Assembly: GCA_010093685.1 (NCBI GenBank)
Contig: MU006221.1
Location: 62,001-126,000 of the forward strand
DNA from: Ophiobolus disseminans
Lineage: Eukaryota > Ascomycota > Dothideomycetes > Pleosporales > Phaeosphaeriaceae
Length of the DNA: 64,000 nt
Direction of reading: 5' to 3'
Position numbers and translations under genes: made by a program. Shown here piece by piece: positions 55,294 through 64,000 of this stretch. The notes below the pieces were generated by a model. That model had not been told where the DNA came from, did no database searches, and was given only the letters and a program-made list of their open reading frames with translations. Every line of letters starts with the position of its first letter. The first letter of the stretch is position 1.

Positions 55294-57135
55294 CTACCAC
55301 CCCTCCCTCCACTCAACCCTCTCACAAAACCTCTCATCCCGATCATCCACCACCCAGCCCCCTCTGATCTGACCCTCCCCCAGATTATCGACAAACGGCA
55401 CATTCCTGTTATACTGCTCATTATACAAATAGTGATTCAAGTCCTCGGACACCAACCTGCTTCTAGTCCCCTCGCCCACCGGCTCAATAACCGTGAAATG
55501 CGGCCTCGAGCACGGTTTGTCCGGAGGCATGAGGTCGTAGTGGATCCACATGCGCTGGAAGAGTTTGTAGTACGATGCTCGTGTACCTGTGAGCGATTCC
55601 ATGCGAAAGTTGTCGAGCGAGATGTGTTGTGCAGATGTCATGGCGCATATGAGATCGAGCAGGTTTTCGTACACGATGTAGACGTTGCGCAGGGCAAAGG
55701 TTTTGAGGCGGGGCAGGAGCTCGGGGGGGAAGATGTCGGATGGGTAGAAGACGGATGCTTCGATGCTGCGGTTGTCTTCGCGGCGGGCGAGGCAGTTGGG
55801 GCTGAGGTCGAGGTGCTCGAGGTGCGGCATGGAGCGGAAGAGAGCGTGCATCTGGCCGGAGCGGAGGTAGGAGGCTGTTGTGCTGTGGTCTGCACCGTAG
55901 GAGTTCATGGAGAGTTTGAGGCGCTTGAGGGGAATGAGGTGCGCCATAGTGATTGTGTTGTGCCAGTCGGCATTGAAGGTTGCGAAGAGCTGGTGGCTTA
56001 TGCCGAGGGTCTCATTGCCAGAGTAAACGATGAATTCGGAAATTCTGCTTGGTTTGTCCATGGATATCAGAGCGGAGACGACGGTACTGTAGCCCCTGAA
56101 TTCATGAGATAGTGATTTGCTTTGTCCAGAAATCGTCGTCCTCATGACCTCGTTGCGTCGCGCGGCCTGAGCAAGGGTGAATTGTGGGCGGTGACTGAGC
56201 CATGGCCATACTGACGGCTTACGGAAGCCTGGTGGTAATGAGCGATAGAATGGTGTGACATACGCAGGTTGAAAGTTCCACGGTCTCCAGACTTCACTCG
56301 TCAGCACAATTCTTTCAAGATTCGGGCAGACTGCGAGTGCATGTTGCAATGCTGCAACATCCACCTTCTCCTTCATGATCTCCTGCTCTTCCTGATACAG
56401 TCTTTGGTAGATGCCGTAGCTCTCCTCGATGCTCATCACCGTCGCATTCCTCGCAATAATGTCTCTGGAGACTTGGTCATCCCGTCGCAACAGAATGCTT
56501 TTGGCCACCTCGGTCAGCCTCCCATCGCGGTCGAAGAAGTCATCGTGGTCAAATATCCGAGTCTCAGGGCCCTGACTTTCGTAATCTCGGCTAGCAACTT
56601 CCAACAGCTGCTCGATTTCTTGTTTGGTGTTGCTCTCGTCGAGGAGTATGGCGTCATGGAAACTGTTCAGGTCCGGGAACTCCTCCAACTGGGCATCGTC
56701 CCATATGATCTCATGAACCTGAAATCGGTATCTTGGATGGTTCAAAACGTTTTGCAGACAGTCCGAGTTTGCGCGATTTGGTGAAATGAGGATGCGGTTG
56801 ATGCGGAGATCCACATTTGTCGCCAAATATGTGCTGGCGAGTCGCAGCCTCTTGAGGTCCATCTTCGAGAGGTCTTCAGCAATGATTGCTAACAGCTCGG
56901 CTGGCAGGTCAAGTATGCTCTTCGTACCCTTCGCTGCATGGACATTACTGCCGCCCGCAAAGGCCTCCGGAAACTCGTCGCCGAACAGACCTTCCATGAA
57001 ATCCATAGACGGCACGTCGTTGATATTGGTGTTAATTTGAGAGACACGGCGTTTCGAAACCCCGGCTCGAGCAGCCATGCTAGGCTTCCTTCGAGGGTGA
57101 GGCCTTGCAGGCCGTATCTGCAGGTTCGAGAACAT
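55294..57135 (-). CDS. Large F-box protein
   Basis: Single exon, 613 residues, ATG at 57135. A basic N-terminus is followed by an acidic stretch. The F-box is at about 70-105 (SILDLPAELLAIIAEDLSKMDLKRLRLASTYL). The rest contains long helical segments and LRR-like pieces, such as MPHLEHLDLSPNCLA and LLPRLKTFALRNVY, typical of ascomycete F-box proteins. It is an expected SCF ubiquitin ligase adaptor with unknown target. The stop at 55294 is about 300 bases from the end of the broken gene at 54406-54986 on the other strand. The gene is complete. Confidence 0.83.
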   Translation of the reverse strand: MFSNLQIRPARPHPRRKPSMAARAGVSKRRVSQINTNINDVPSMDFMEGLFGDEFPEAFAGGSNVHAAKGTKSILDLPAELLAIIAEDLSKMDLKRLRLASTYLATNVDLRINRILISPNRANSDCLQNVLNHPRYRFQVHEIIWDDAQLEEFPDLNSFHDAILLDESNTKQEIEQLLEVASRDYESQGPETRIFDHDDFFDRDGRLTEVAKSILLRRDDQVSRDIIARNATVMSIEESYGIYQRLYQEEQEIMKEKVDVAALQHALAVCPNLERIVLTSEVWRPWNFQPAYVTPFYRSLPPGFRKPSVWPWLSHRPQFTLAQAARRNEVMRTTISGQSKSLSHEFRGYSTVVSALISMDKPSRISEFIVYSGNETLGISHQLFATFNADWHNTITMAHLIPLKRLKLSMNSYGADHSTTASYLRSGQMHALFRSMPHLEHLDLSPNCLARREDNRSIEASVFYPSDIFPPELLPRLKTFALRNVYIVYENLLDLICAMTSAQHISLDNFRMESLTGTRASYYKLFQRMWIHYDLMPPDKPCSRPHFTVIEPVGEGTRSRLVSEDLNHYLYNEQYNRNVPFVDNLGEGQIRGGWVVDDRDERFCERVEWREGW

Positions 57136-58069
57136 CTTTCAGGTGTCGCGTGGCGATTTCTCCAGTAGACGTCGAGCAGGCAGTCATAGCCAGGGTCTGT
57201 CAGATCAATGAGACGAGTGCAGAGTTGCGCGTGGAGTACGGTATCTGAAGACGTCCAAGAACATGCACGAGTGATGCGTCCAGCACCCGAAGGCTCATGG
57301 AATCCCTTCAGCCCTAGAAAGCAGCAAGGATGTATACATGGTGTATTGCGCACGATTGGATGGATGGAAAGCGAGAAATGAACAGCTCATGGACATCTGT
57401 TGGCGGGTTTTTCGTGGTGGTGAAACACTCCCGCGCTCATGCATGACTGCCCCTCACTAGGCGGTTTGCTGCAGCGAAACATCGTGATGCGCTCCCTGGG
57501 CAGCTATGACGAGCGTCGTATGATGTGTCGCTGGTAAGGCTCTATGGCTGAGCAGCTTAAAACCAATTGCCTTATGTGATGTAAGAGATTGGCAAGGCAT
57601 CAGAGTGTGGGAGGGAAGCATGCGCAATGGGGGCGTCGCTTAGTGCATTTCAAGACGTGAAGCAGCCGCCCACAGTGGGTCCTTGCCCCTTTGGCGGCAA
57701 ACTCCTCCAAGACATCACAGGAAAGCTTGCAAACACATTTTCGTTATACAGTTCCTCTCATTGCGTCGGGTGCATTCCAGCGACCCAGACGACTTCCCAA
57801 TAACGTACATAAATAGGCGCCGTTAGTTCCACTAACAGCAGCCCGCGATAATTCCCACGACGAACGTCCACGGCCGAGCGACCGTAGCCAACGTACTACG
57901 CGCCCTGAGGCTCACGATATGCCAGCCATGCCACTCGCCGCGAACGCGCTCGCTCTTCCCATGTCCATGTTGTAGATGCCAACACCCAGGTGCCGTTACA
58001 TAAGCCTCGCAGCTTTGCCGAAGCTCGAGGTGTGCAGAGTCGATGTCAGGGAAGGGGCGAGTCGCTCAT
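57136..58069. other. Intergenic region, nothing recognised
   Basis: This is the upstream region of the F-box gene (minus) and the 3' flank of the gene at 58070 (minus). No open frame with protein character, repeat or RNA gene is seen. Confidence 0.45.
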
Positions 58070-58877
58070 CTAGGAGCCCTCCTCGGCGATGGTGTCCTTG
58101 TTCTTCTTCTTCTTCTTGCCGCCCGAGCCGCCGCCAGACATTGAAGATGTCGGCGTGCTGGACTGGTGGACGATGAAGCGGGTGTACGACTCTTCCGGGT
58201 CCCACTCGAAGCCGGCTAGGTACGGCTTCTCGAACTCGTCGTCTGCCTGGTGGGGATCAGTATGCTACTCTGGTGGATTGTGTTCGGAGCATGACGGAGC
58301 CATGAGCGGAAAGGGGATACATACGCGCTTCTTGAACTGCTTGTGGATGGCGTCTAATGCATCCTTGATGGTCACGCCTTTCATGTTCCGTGCGGTGACC
58401 TCGAGGCCCAGTGGGAAGTGCAGGGTGATCTTCTTGACCTTTGGCGTGCAGAGCGGCAGCTTCAGCACTGCTGGATCCTCAACCTTGGAAGGTGATTCGT
58501 TCAGCTTCCTACAAGGCGGGCAATCAGCATGGTTTCACATGTGTAAGCTGGTAGACGACGAGCATCCCAATTGCCAGGAAGAGTAGGTAAAGTCGTAATA
58601 AGAAGCTTCCACGTACCAGCCAAGCTTCTGTGTCTCAATTGAGATGCTAATCTCCTTGTTCTCCTTCTCTGTTGTTCAGTCAGCCCCACCTGCCCCTCAT
58701 TCGCGACCCCTCACTCAAGCTCCTGTCAGCGCACTCACCTAGGTCTTCGATGGCATAGACATCGGCGGCCATAGAACTAGCTCTACGGTGGCCCTTCTTG
58801 ACCTCATCGGCCGTCGCCTTGACAAAGTTGTCATTGGTGCCCGAGTCGACCTTGGAGAGCGGGGCTGATTCTGTCAT
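58070..58877 (-). CDS. Conserved-looking small fungal protein, four exons
   Basis: Exons 58877-58739, 58668-58617, 58508-58325 and 58246-58070 join with matching phases to 183 residues. Start MTESAPLSKVDSG. The middle part LPLCTPKVKKITLHFPLGLEV, then GVTIKDALDAIHKQFKKR, then PYLAGFEWDPEESYTRFIVHQ resembles the single small domain of fungal DUF-type proteins (a DUF6699-like layout is possible, not certain). The C-terminus is Gly-rich followed by a lysine run and an acidic end. There is no signal peptide or membrane segment; cytosolic or nuclear. The four-exon structure with good splice sites argues for an expressed gene. The region 58878-59443 upstream holds no further gene. Confidence 0.75.
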
Positions 58878-59443
58878 TGTGGTGGTGGTTGCTGTGTGAG
58901 GCTTGGAACAATGGTAAAGCTTTGGGAAGCTGAAGGCTGGGTGGCTCAATGCGTGGGTGAGGCAGGAGGAGAAGTAGGCACAAGCTGAGTGTGTGAGGAG
59001 GAAGAGACAAGGCAAGGGAGGGCGCGGTATTTGAGGGGTTACGGCGTGTCACTTGATCAGCACACCATCTATCATCATCCAATCCCATTCGACGCGTGAA
59101 CAGGGTCCGTGCGTCTGGGGTAGCAAATGCGGGGAAGGAGCTATCGATGTGCCCTGGCAGGAGGGGCACGGGGGCTACAGAGGAACGAGGTACCACAAGA
59201 ATGTAACTTACTAGCAATTGAGCCTCACTGTAGCTATTCACATCACTTTGAGTCTCAATGGCTTCGTGTCGAAAGGATCGAGTACGTGGTGGTGAGATGT
59301 CACGCGACTTCAAGCTACGTCATCGCAATCAGGTGAGAAACGCGCAACAACTGACTTCGTTCCTCGGTACCAGATACATCTGAGCTCTTTCAAGCTGGTA
59401 CGGTATCCACTTGATCAGGCTGGTGCATTGGTTGCGCTCCTAA

Positions 59444-60622
59444 CTACGAATGTCCCACGATCTTCACCGGGACATACAGCTCCTCGAGATACTTCTCCTC
59501 CTCTTCTGTCAGCTCTTTGCCCCTCGCAGCAAGCGCCTCATCCATCCTTTCCACGCTTGAGAAGCCAATGATTGGACTCGAGACGCGCTTGTTGATCCAA
59601 GCCAGCGCAACGTGGCTCATTTTCCAATCGTGCTTCTTCGCCAGCTCCTCCACCCGCTCGACGATCTGCTTATCGTTGTTGACATGCCCGGTAGTTTGAT
59701 TGCCGGCATTCTTCTCGCCTTCTGAGCGTGTAGTGGAACCGAAAGCGGAGGCGGGGCGGGCAAGGTGGCCGCGGCAGAGAGGTGCCCACTGTATTGTGTT
59801 AGTGACTTCGTTGTTTGACCAGTACAATGCGAACATACCGGAATCAAACCAACTCCGGTGTCATTGCAGAACCTGTTCATCTCTCGCTCTTCCTCTCGGT
59901 ACAGCAAGTTGTAGTGGTTTTGCATGCTGATGAATTTGGTCCACCCATTCTTCTCGGCCACAAACTGCATCTGCGCAAATTGTACCGCCCACATCGAGCT
60001 CGCACCGATGTATCGGACCTTGCCGCTCTTGATAAGATCATGCAGCGCCTCCATTGTCTCTTCAATTGGTGTGTTTGGGTCGAATCGATGAATCTGGAGG
60101 AGATCGATGTATTCGAGGTCGAGGCGCTTGAGGGATGCATTGACGGCATTGAGGATAGCTTGACGTGACAGACCACCCTGGTTCGTGTAGTCCTTGAGCT
60201 GAGGGAGCTCTTTGGGGTAGTTGATGGCCCGGAGACCTGGGTCTTCGCCGACGACGCCGAAGCATTTTGTGAGGATAACCAGCTTGTGGCGCGGAAGGTC
60301 GTACTTCTTGATCGCTTTGCCGATAATCTCTTCGGAGACGCCGTTGGAGTAAACATTCGCTAGAGGATGGCGTCAGCAACATAATCTCCATTGACTTTCA
60401 GTGCGGCGTACCAGTATCCCAGGTCGTCAATCCGCGATCAAATGCAGCCTTCAGCAGCGGCAGCGACTCTTCCTCTTCAATGACCCAGGGTTGCCATTTC
60501 GCAGAGCCAATGCTCATCGCACCTAGAATAGGCACCGAAACCCTCAGGCCGCTCTTTCCCAGCTGCCTGTACTCGGCCTTCGACTCCTTGAGAAGACCCT
60601 CGATGTCCAGTTTGTCTGCCAT
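59444..60622 (-). CDS. Aldo-keto reductase
   Basis: Exons 60622-60412, 60359-59839 and 59788-59444 with introns of 50-52 bases give 358 residues, the usual AKR length. The family tetrad is visible: Asp69 and Tyr74 in WDTANVYSNG, Lys102 in VILTKCFG, His161 in LLQIHRFD. The C-terminal cofactor region is also typical (VALAWINKRVSSPIIGFSSVERMDEAL). The sequence is closest in style to the fungal aryl-alcohol/YakC-type AKRs that reduce aldehydes or ketones with NADPH in the cytosol. The substrate cannot be told. It is divergent from the alpha/beta hydrolase at 61588 and lies close to an MFS transporter. Confidence 0.9.
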
Positions 60623-61587
60623 AGTCGCGTCGTCGCTTAATCTGGGGTATGTTGTAGATAAGGTGGGGTTGATGAAGCAGGAGAACACCAGCGATGGCGG
60701 CCCATGACCTTATATTTGTATGACCAGCTCATCATTGTCGGATTAGGAAGCAGCAACGGATGAATTGCTCGCGAGGGCGGTCTTTACGGCGATAGTTCAA
60801 CATTGCCGGTGGTTGATGCGGGGTGTAGGCGCGTAGTCCGGCGTCAAGCATGCGTCATCCAATGGTCTACGTAGTAACCAGCGCCCACGTCCGCGGGTGG
60901 AGCTGGCCCTTAACTGTAACATGCTGACGGTGCATCGTGAAGGGTCGTGCTGTCGTCTGATGAGGAACATTTCCCTATGCTAACGGTTCGGTGGCATGCG
61001 GAATGTTCCGAATTAGCGTCAGTGCTCCTACTTGAGATTCAACGCTCTTCATTTCCTCTTCACCATTTCATCATCCGTTGCTTGAGGCACGGAAATACTC
61101 GGTCTTTTGTATTAACAGCGATGCAAGCTGACCAGATACATGAGAGTGTCCAACTTCACCAACAAGGGCGGCAAGTCCGACAGTAAACCCGGCGCAGAGT
61201 CCGGAGATGATCAGTTTATATCAAATTGATCATGCTGTCGTCCTCACATTTACAGCCTCTCATCCCGGATGGGCACAATGGCCTGCCGATGATTAAAGCA
61301 ACAAGCACGTGGTTGCTGGTTGTTATCAGAATGCAAGCTGCCGAGTAAGGAAGGTGCGAATCTGATCACCGTACTTCACACTCCATTCCCTTACTCACCC
61401 CAAGCTTTCGTCACTCAACCTTCGGTTCTAAGCTTGAGTATTCTGATCTTCTTCATTTCATTTTGTCACGATACACTTCTTTAGTATCTGTCATCGATAC
61501 GCATCTCTCCGCGAACCAAGCTGCAGGAATCTGGTACGTACTAGTGCCTCAATTCTCTTGAGATAAAACCACTACACACCATACACC
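60623..61587. promoter_or_regulatory. Divergent intergenic region between AKR and hydrolase genes
   Basis: 965 bases separate the two start codons. A CT-rich segment (about 61390-61500) and the leader taaaaccactacacacc precede the hydrolase ATG. No gene or repeat is seen. Shared regulation is possible. Confidence 0.35.
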
Positions 61588-62601
61588 ATGCTCCTCCCCT
61601 CTTCCAACCCCTGGATAACTCAGCCCACACACTCCGCCCTCGTGCCCCTCCCCACCCACTCACTCTGGGCATCTACATCCGGCCCTCTCCGCCCCGCCTC
61701 CGCCCCCCTCCTAATCTTCTTCACCGGCGCTGGTGGGCCCTCCGCATCCCTCATAAAGCTGCAGCAAGCCCTCAGCACTTTCATACGCGTCCTCTTCTAC
61801 GACCGCGCCGGGTACGACCGCAGCACCCTCCCACCCTACGACGCCGCCAACGGCGGTGCTAATGGGAAAGATATATACGCGCAAGACACGGCGCGAGATT
61901 TGGCTACGCTACTCGACCTAACGGGCCTTAAGCCGCCGTACATCCTAGCCGCGCATTCCTACGGCGGCATCCCCGCCCGCGCATTCCTCGCTCTCCAGCC
62001 CTCAAGCGTAGCAGGCCTATGCCTCCTCGACACAGCCACCGAACTCATGCTCGCGCTGTTTTCGCGTGTCCCACCGCTTGAACTCGACGCCGTGGCGCGC
62101 AACGTCGATTTCGAGGCGCTGACGCACTTGCGCGAGGAATGCGGTATGAGTGACGAGGAATGGGAGTACGCTGCGCAAGCTGTACCGCGCTGTGCTGAGG
62201 CGCTTAAACGTGAGGATACGCATGCTTCTGCGTATCGGCTGGCGGGTGAATTACAGACTGAGCGTGTTGTTATGGGCGATAGGCCGTTGAGTGTGGTGCA
62301 TCTCAATATGGCGCGGGATTGCCGGATGATGTTTGATGCGGGCGTGGCATTGGGGGATGGGACGGAGGAGGAGAGGAGTGTGGCGGGGGAGTTCATTGAG
62401 CGATTTGGACTGTTTCAGGATATGATTGCACGGGCGCAGTGTGGGTTGAGTCGGGATGCGAGGTATGTGTATTATGAGCAGTGGGGACATGATTTGCCGA
62501 TTCGGAGGCCGGAGGTTGCGGCGGTGGAGGTTAAGAGGGTAGTAGAGCGTGTGGAGGAGAATCGATTGTTAAGTAAAGCAGAGTACCGCCGGGGTATCTA
62601 A
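61588..62601 (+). CDS. Alpha/beta hydrolase
   Basis: Single exon, 337 residues, ATG at 61588 (caccATGctc). Motifs: oxyanion-side LLIFFTGAGGPS (about 41-52), FYDRAGYDRS (about 70-79), nucleophile elbow AAHSYGG with Ser124, and a late catalytic His301 in EQWGHDLPIRRP. The catalytic acid was not assigned. The fold family includes esterases, epoxide hydrolases and lactonases; the substrate is unknown. There is no signal peptide, so it is cytosolic. The stop is 90 bases from the end of the convergent MFS gene. Confidence 0.85.
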   Translation: MLLPSSNPWITQPTHSALVPLPTHSLWASTSGPLRPASAPLLIFFTGAGGPSASLIKLQQALSTFIRVLFYDRAGYDRSTLPPYDAANGGANGKDIYAQDTARDLATLLDLTGLKPPYILAAHSYGGIPARAFLALQPSSVAGLCLLDTATELMLALFSRVPPLELDAVARNVDFEALTHLREECGMSDEEWEYAAQAVPRCAEALKREDTHASAYRLAGELQTERVVMGDRPLSVVHLNMARDCRMMFDAGVALGDGTEEERSVAGEFIERFGLFQDMIARAQCGLSRDARYVYYEQWGHDLPIRRPEVAAVEVKRVVERVEENRLLSKAEYRRGI

Positions 62602-62690
62602 AGACAAACTCCTGCTGAGACGATTCCGCTCCCATTACCAAATTCACATCAATCCAATAACTCACTTCCTTAAGCGTCATCCAATCTCGT

Positions 62691-64000
62691 CTACATACTC
62701 TGTCTCCCCACCAACTTCCCCGGCAACAACGCCGTCGTAAAAACACACCCCAACGACACGCCCCCCGCCAAATACAACACACTATTAATATTCCGCCCGC
62801 CATCCCCCCCAGCATACAAATGCTGCGCAATAAGCGGACTCACAATACCAAACAGGCGTCCCCAAAAACTCGCAATCCCACACGCCGTGCCACGAATGGG
62901 CGCTGGGAAAGCCTCGGGCGTCCACCCATACAGCACCGCATTAAACATGCTCTGAAAAAAGTACTCCATGACGTTGAACCCGATATTCGACGCCGCGGAG
63001 TTGACGCTGCTGAAGAGGAAGATGGAGATGCCCATCATGGCGGAACTGAGCACCATAGTCCATTTGCGGCCGACGGCGGGCACGCGGTAGGATGCTGCGC
63101 CGAGGAGGACGCCGATCATGCCGGGGAGGTAGATGTAGATGTAAGAGCGGTATGTGTAGCGGAGAGAGAGGTTTAGGGCGCCGTTTTTGAGGGCCAGGAT
63201 TTGTGGGAGGAAGGAGCCTGGAAGAGCATTAGCTTGTTGTGAGGACTTGGTTGTTGTAGGTATGCACCAGCTACGGTGAAGCCCCAGTAATCGCAGATGT
63301 ATGTTAACCATACGAGGAGTGTTAGGCGAGTCATTTGAGCGTTTGAGAAAAGAAGCTTGAAACGATCGCCCTCGAGCTTGAGCTTTTCGCTCCACGTGGT
63401 TGAGAGTTGTGCGGCGCCGCCTCCAAGCATGGGTTTACCACTGGTGGCATCGTGTTCGCGCTCAAGCGCTTCGAGGGCCTCGATCGTAAGGTTACATGTG
63501 CGCTTGTTGTACTTCGCAACGTTGTGAAGGACCTCGATAGCCTTTGCATCTTTGCCTCTGTATAGCAGGAACTTGGGCGATTCCTGGAAGCGGAAGATGA
63601 CGAAGCGCAGGAAGAAGACGAGTAGGGTGATGCCGCCAAGGGTGAAGAGTAAATATCGCCAGCCCATGTTGCTCTCTTTGGTGCAGCACGCTTCACCGAC
63701 GCCTACATTATGGCATGAGGGCAGTGCTGCGTCACCTTCAGAGAAGTTCGGACTGCAAGAGTAGTTTGGGATAAAACCGTAAGCGATGACACTACAGATC
63801 ACCACACCAAGGGGCTGGAAGATCGACAGTAGGGGAAGCAGATACCGCTTGCTTTGAGGGGTGAATTCCAGAGTGATGGTCGTGTCAATGGGGATGTTAC
63901 CTCCCACACCGAATCCAGTAAACGCCGTCAGGACCAGGATGGCGGTGTAGGTGTCTGGAGCGCCAATACAAAGTCCAAAAGCGCTCGCGATGAAGACCGT
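62691..64000 (-). CDS. MFS transporter, 5' end outside window
   Basis: A C-terminal exon (63217-62691) joins across a 50-base intron (63218-63267) to an upstream exon (63268 onward) that stays open to the window end. At least 419 residues are visible. Segments: ...FTGFGVGGNIPIDTTI (a helix with the GNxPID motif of the SV2/SVOP-like and inorganic phosphate/sugar MFS group), then further helices. A large cytosolic loop with an acidic/basic mix follows, then the second helix bundle (IYIYLPGMIGVLLGAASY, FPAPIRGTACGIASFWGRL). The charged MFS loop motif (PAVGRKW) is present. The substrate is unknown. It converges on the hydrolase gene. The N-terminus and further exons are missing. Confidence 0.85.

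Noticed and set aside
1..64000. CRISPR arrays, bacterial operons, riboswitches
   Set aside because: None seen; spliced genes, fungal families and intergenic structure mark this as eukaryotic nuclear DNA.

Overview
The window looks like nuclear DNA of a filamentous ascomycete (Pezizomycotina), probably a Dothideomycete. Genes are monocistronic on both strands. Introns are short (about 45-130 bp), with GT..AG borders and CTAAC/CTGAC-type branch sites. The protein set is typically fungal: a LysM effector-like protein, a killer-toxin-type GH18 chitinase, spherulin-4 family proteins, many F-box/2EXR-type proteins, a SulP permease, DPP-V and a PTR2 transporter. The class-level assignment is inference.

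Layout. 0-10 kb: a partial gene at the left edge, then a secreted multi-LysM protein (minus strand) divergent from a very large seven-exon gene (plus strand). The large gene encodes about 2045 residues: two LysM modules, a CBM18, a GH18 chitinase domain, a Thr/Pro-rich stalk and, in the same reading frame, a subtilisin-like (S8) domain whose Asp motif is altered. 10-21 kb: two small doubtful genes, an AT-rich patch with a nested hairpin, a sulfate permease, a 759-residue fungal protein and a cysteine-rich F-box protein. 21-30.8 kb: a gene-poor, decayed compartment. It holds a MITE-like element, two short secreted cysteine-containing proteins (72 and 121 residues, both recovered only after splicing), a 2EXR-like relic, a SesB-type NLR pseudogene with Trp-to-stop changes, and a frameshifted pogo/Tc1-mariner transposase. 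30.8-37 kb: secreted dipeptidyl-peptidase V followed by a proton-coupled peptide transporter, a plausible functional pair. 37-51 kb: a second copy of the MITE-like element, small hypothetical genes, an 811-residue disordered protein, three F-box/2EXR-type genes and two tandem spherulin-4-like genes, the second interrupted by in-frame stops. 51-54.4 kb: a gene-free stretch with a cluster of short palindromes. 54.4-64 kb: a broken 2EXR-like gene, a large F-box gene, a conserved small four-exon gene, an aldo-keto reductase, an alpha/beta hydrolase and an MFS transporter running off the right edge.

The strongest unusual signals are the chitinase-subtilisin fusion beside a divergent LysM gene, the two hidden small secreted proteins in the decayed compartment, the NLR and spherulin pseudogenes with transition-type stops, and the MITE-like pair. 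All coordinates, splice sites and residue numbers were read by eye; no database search was possible.
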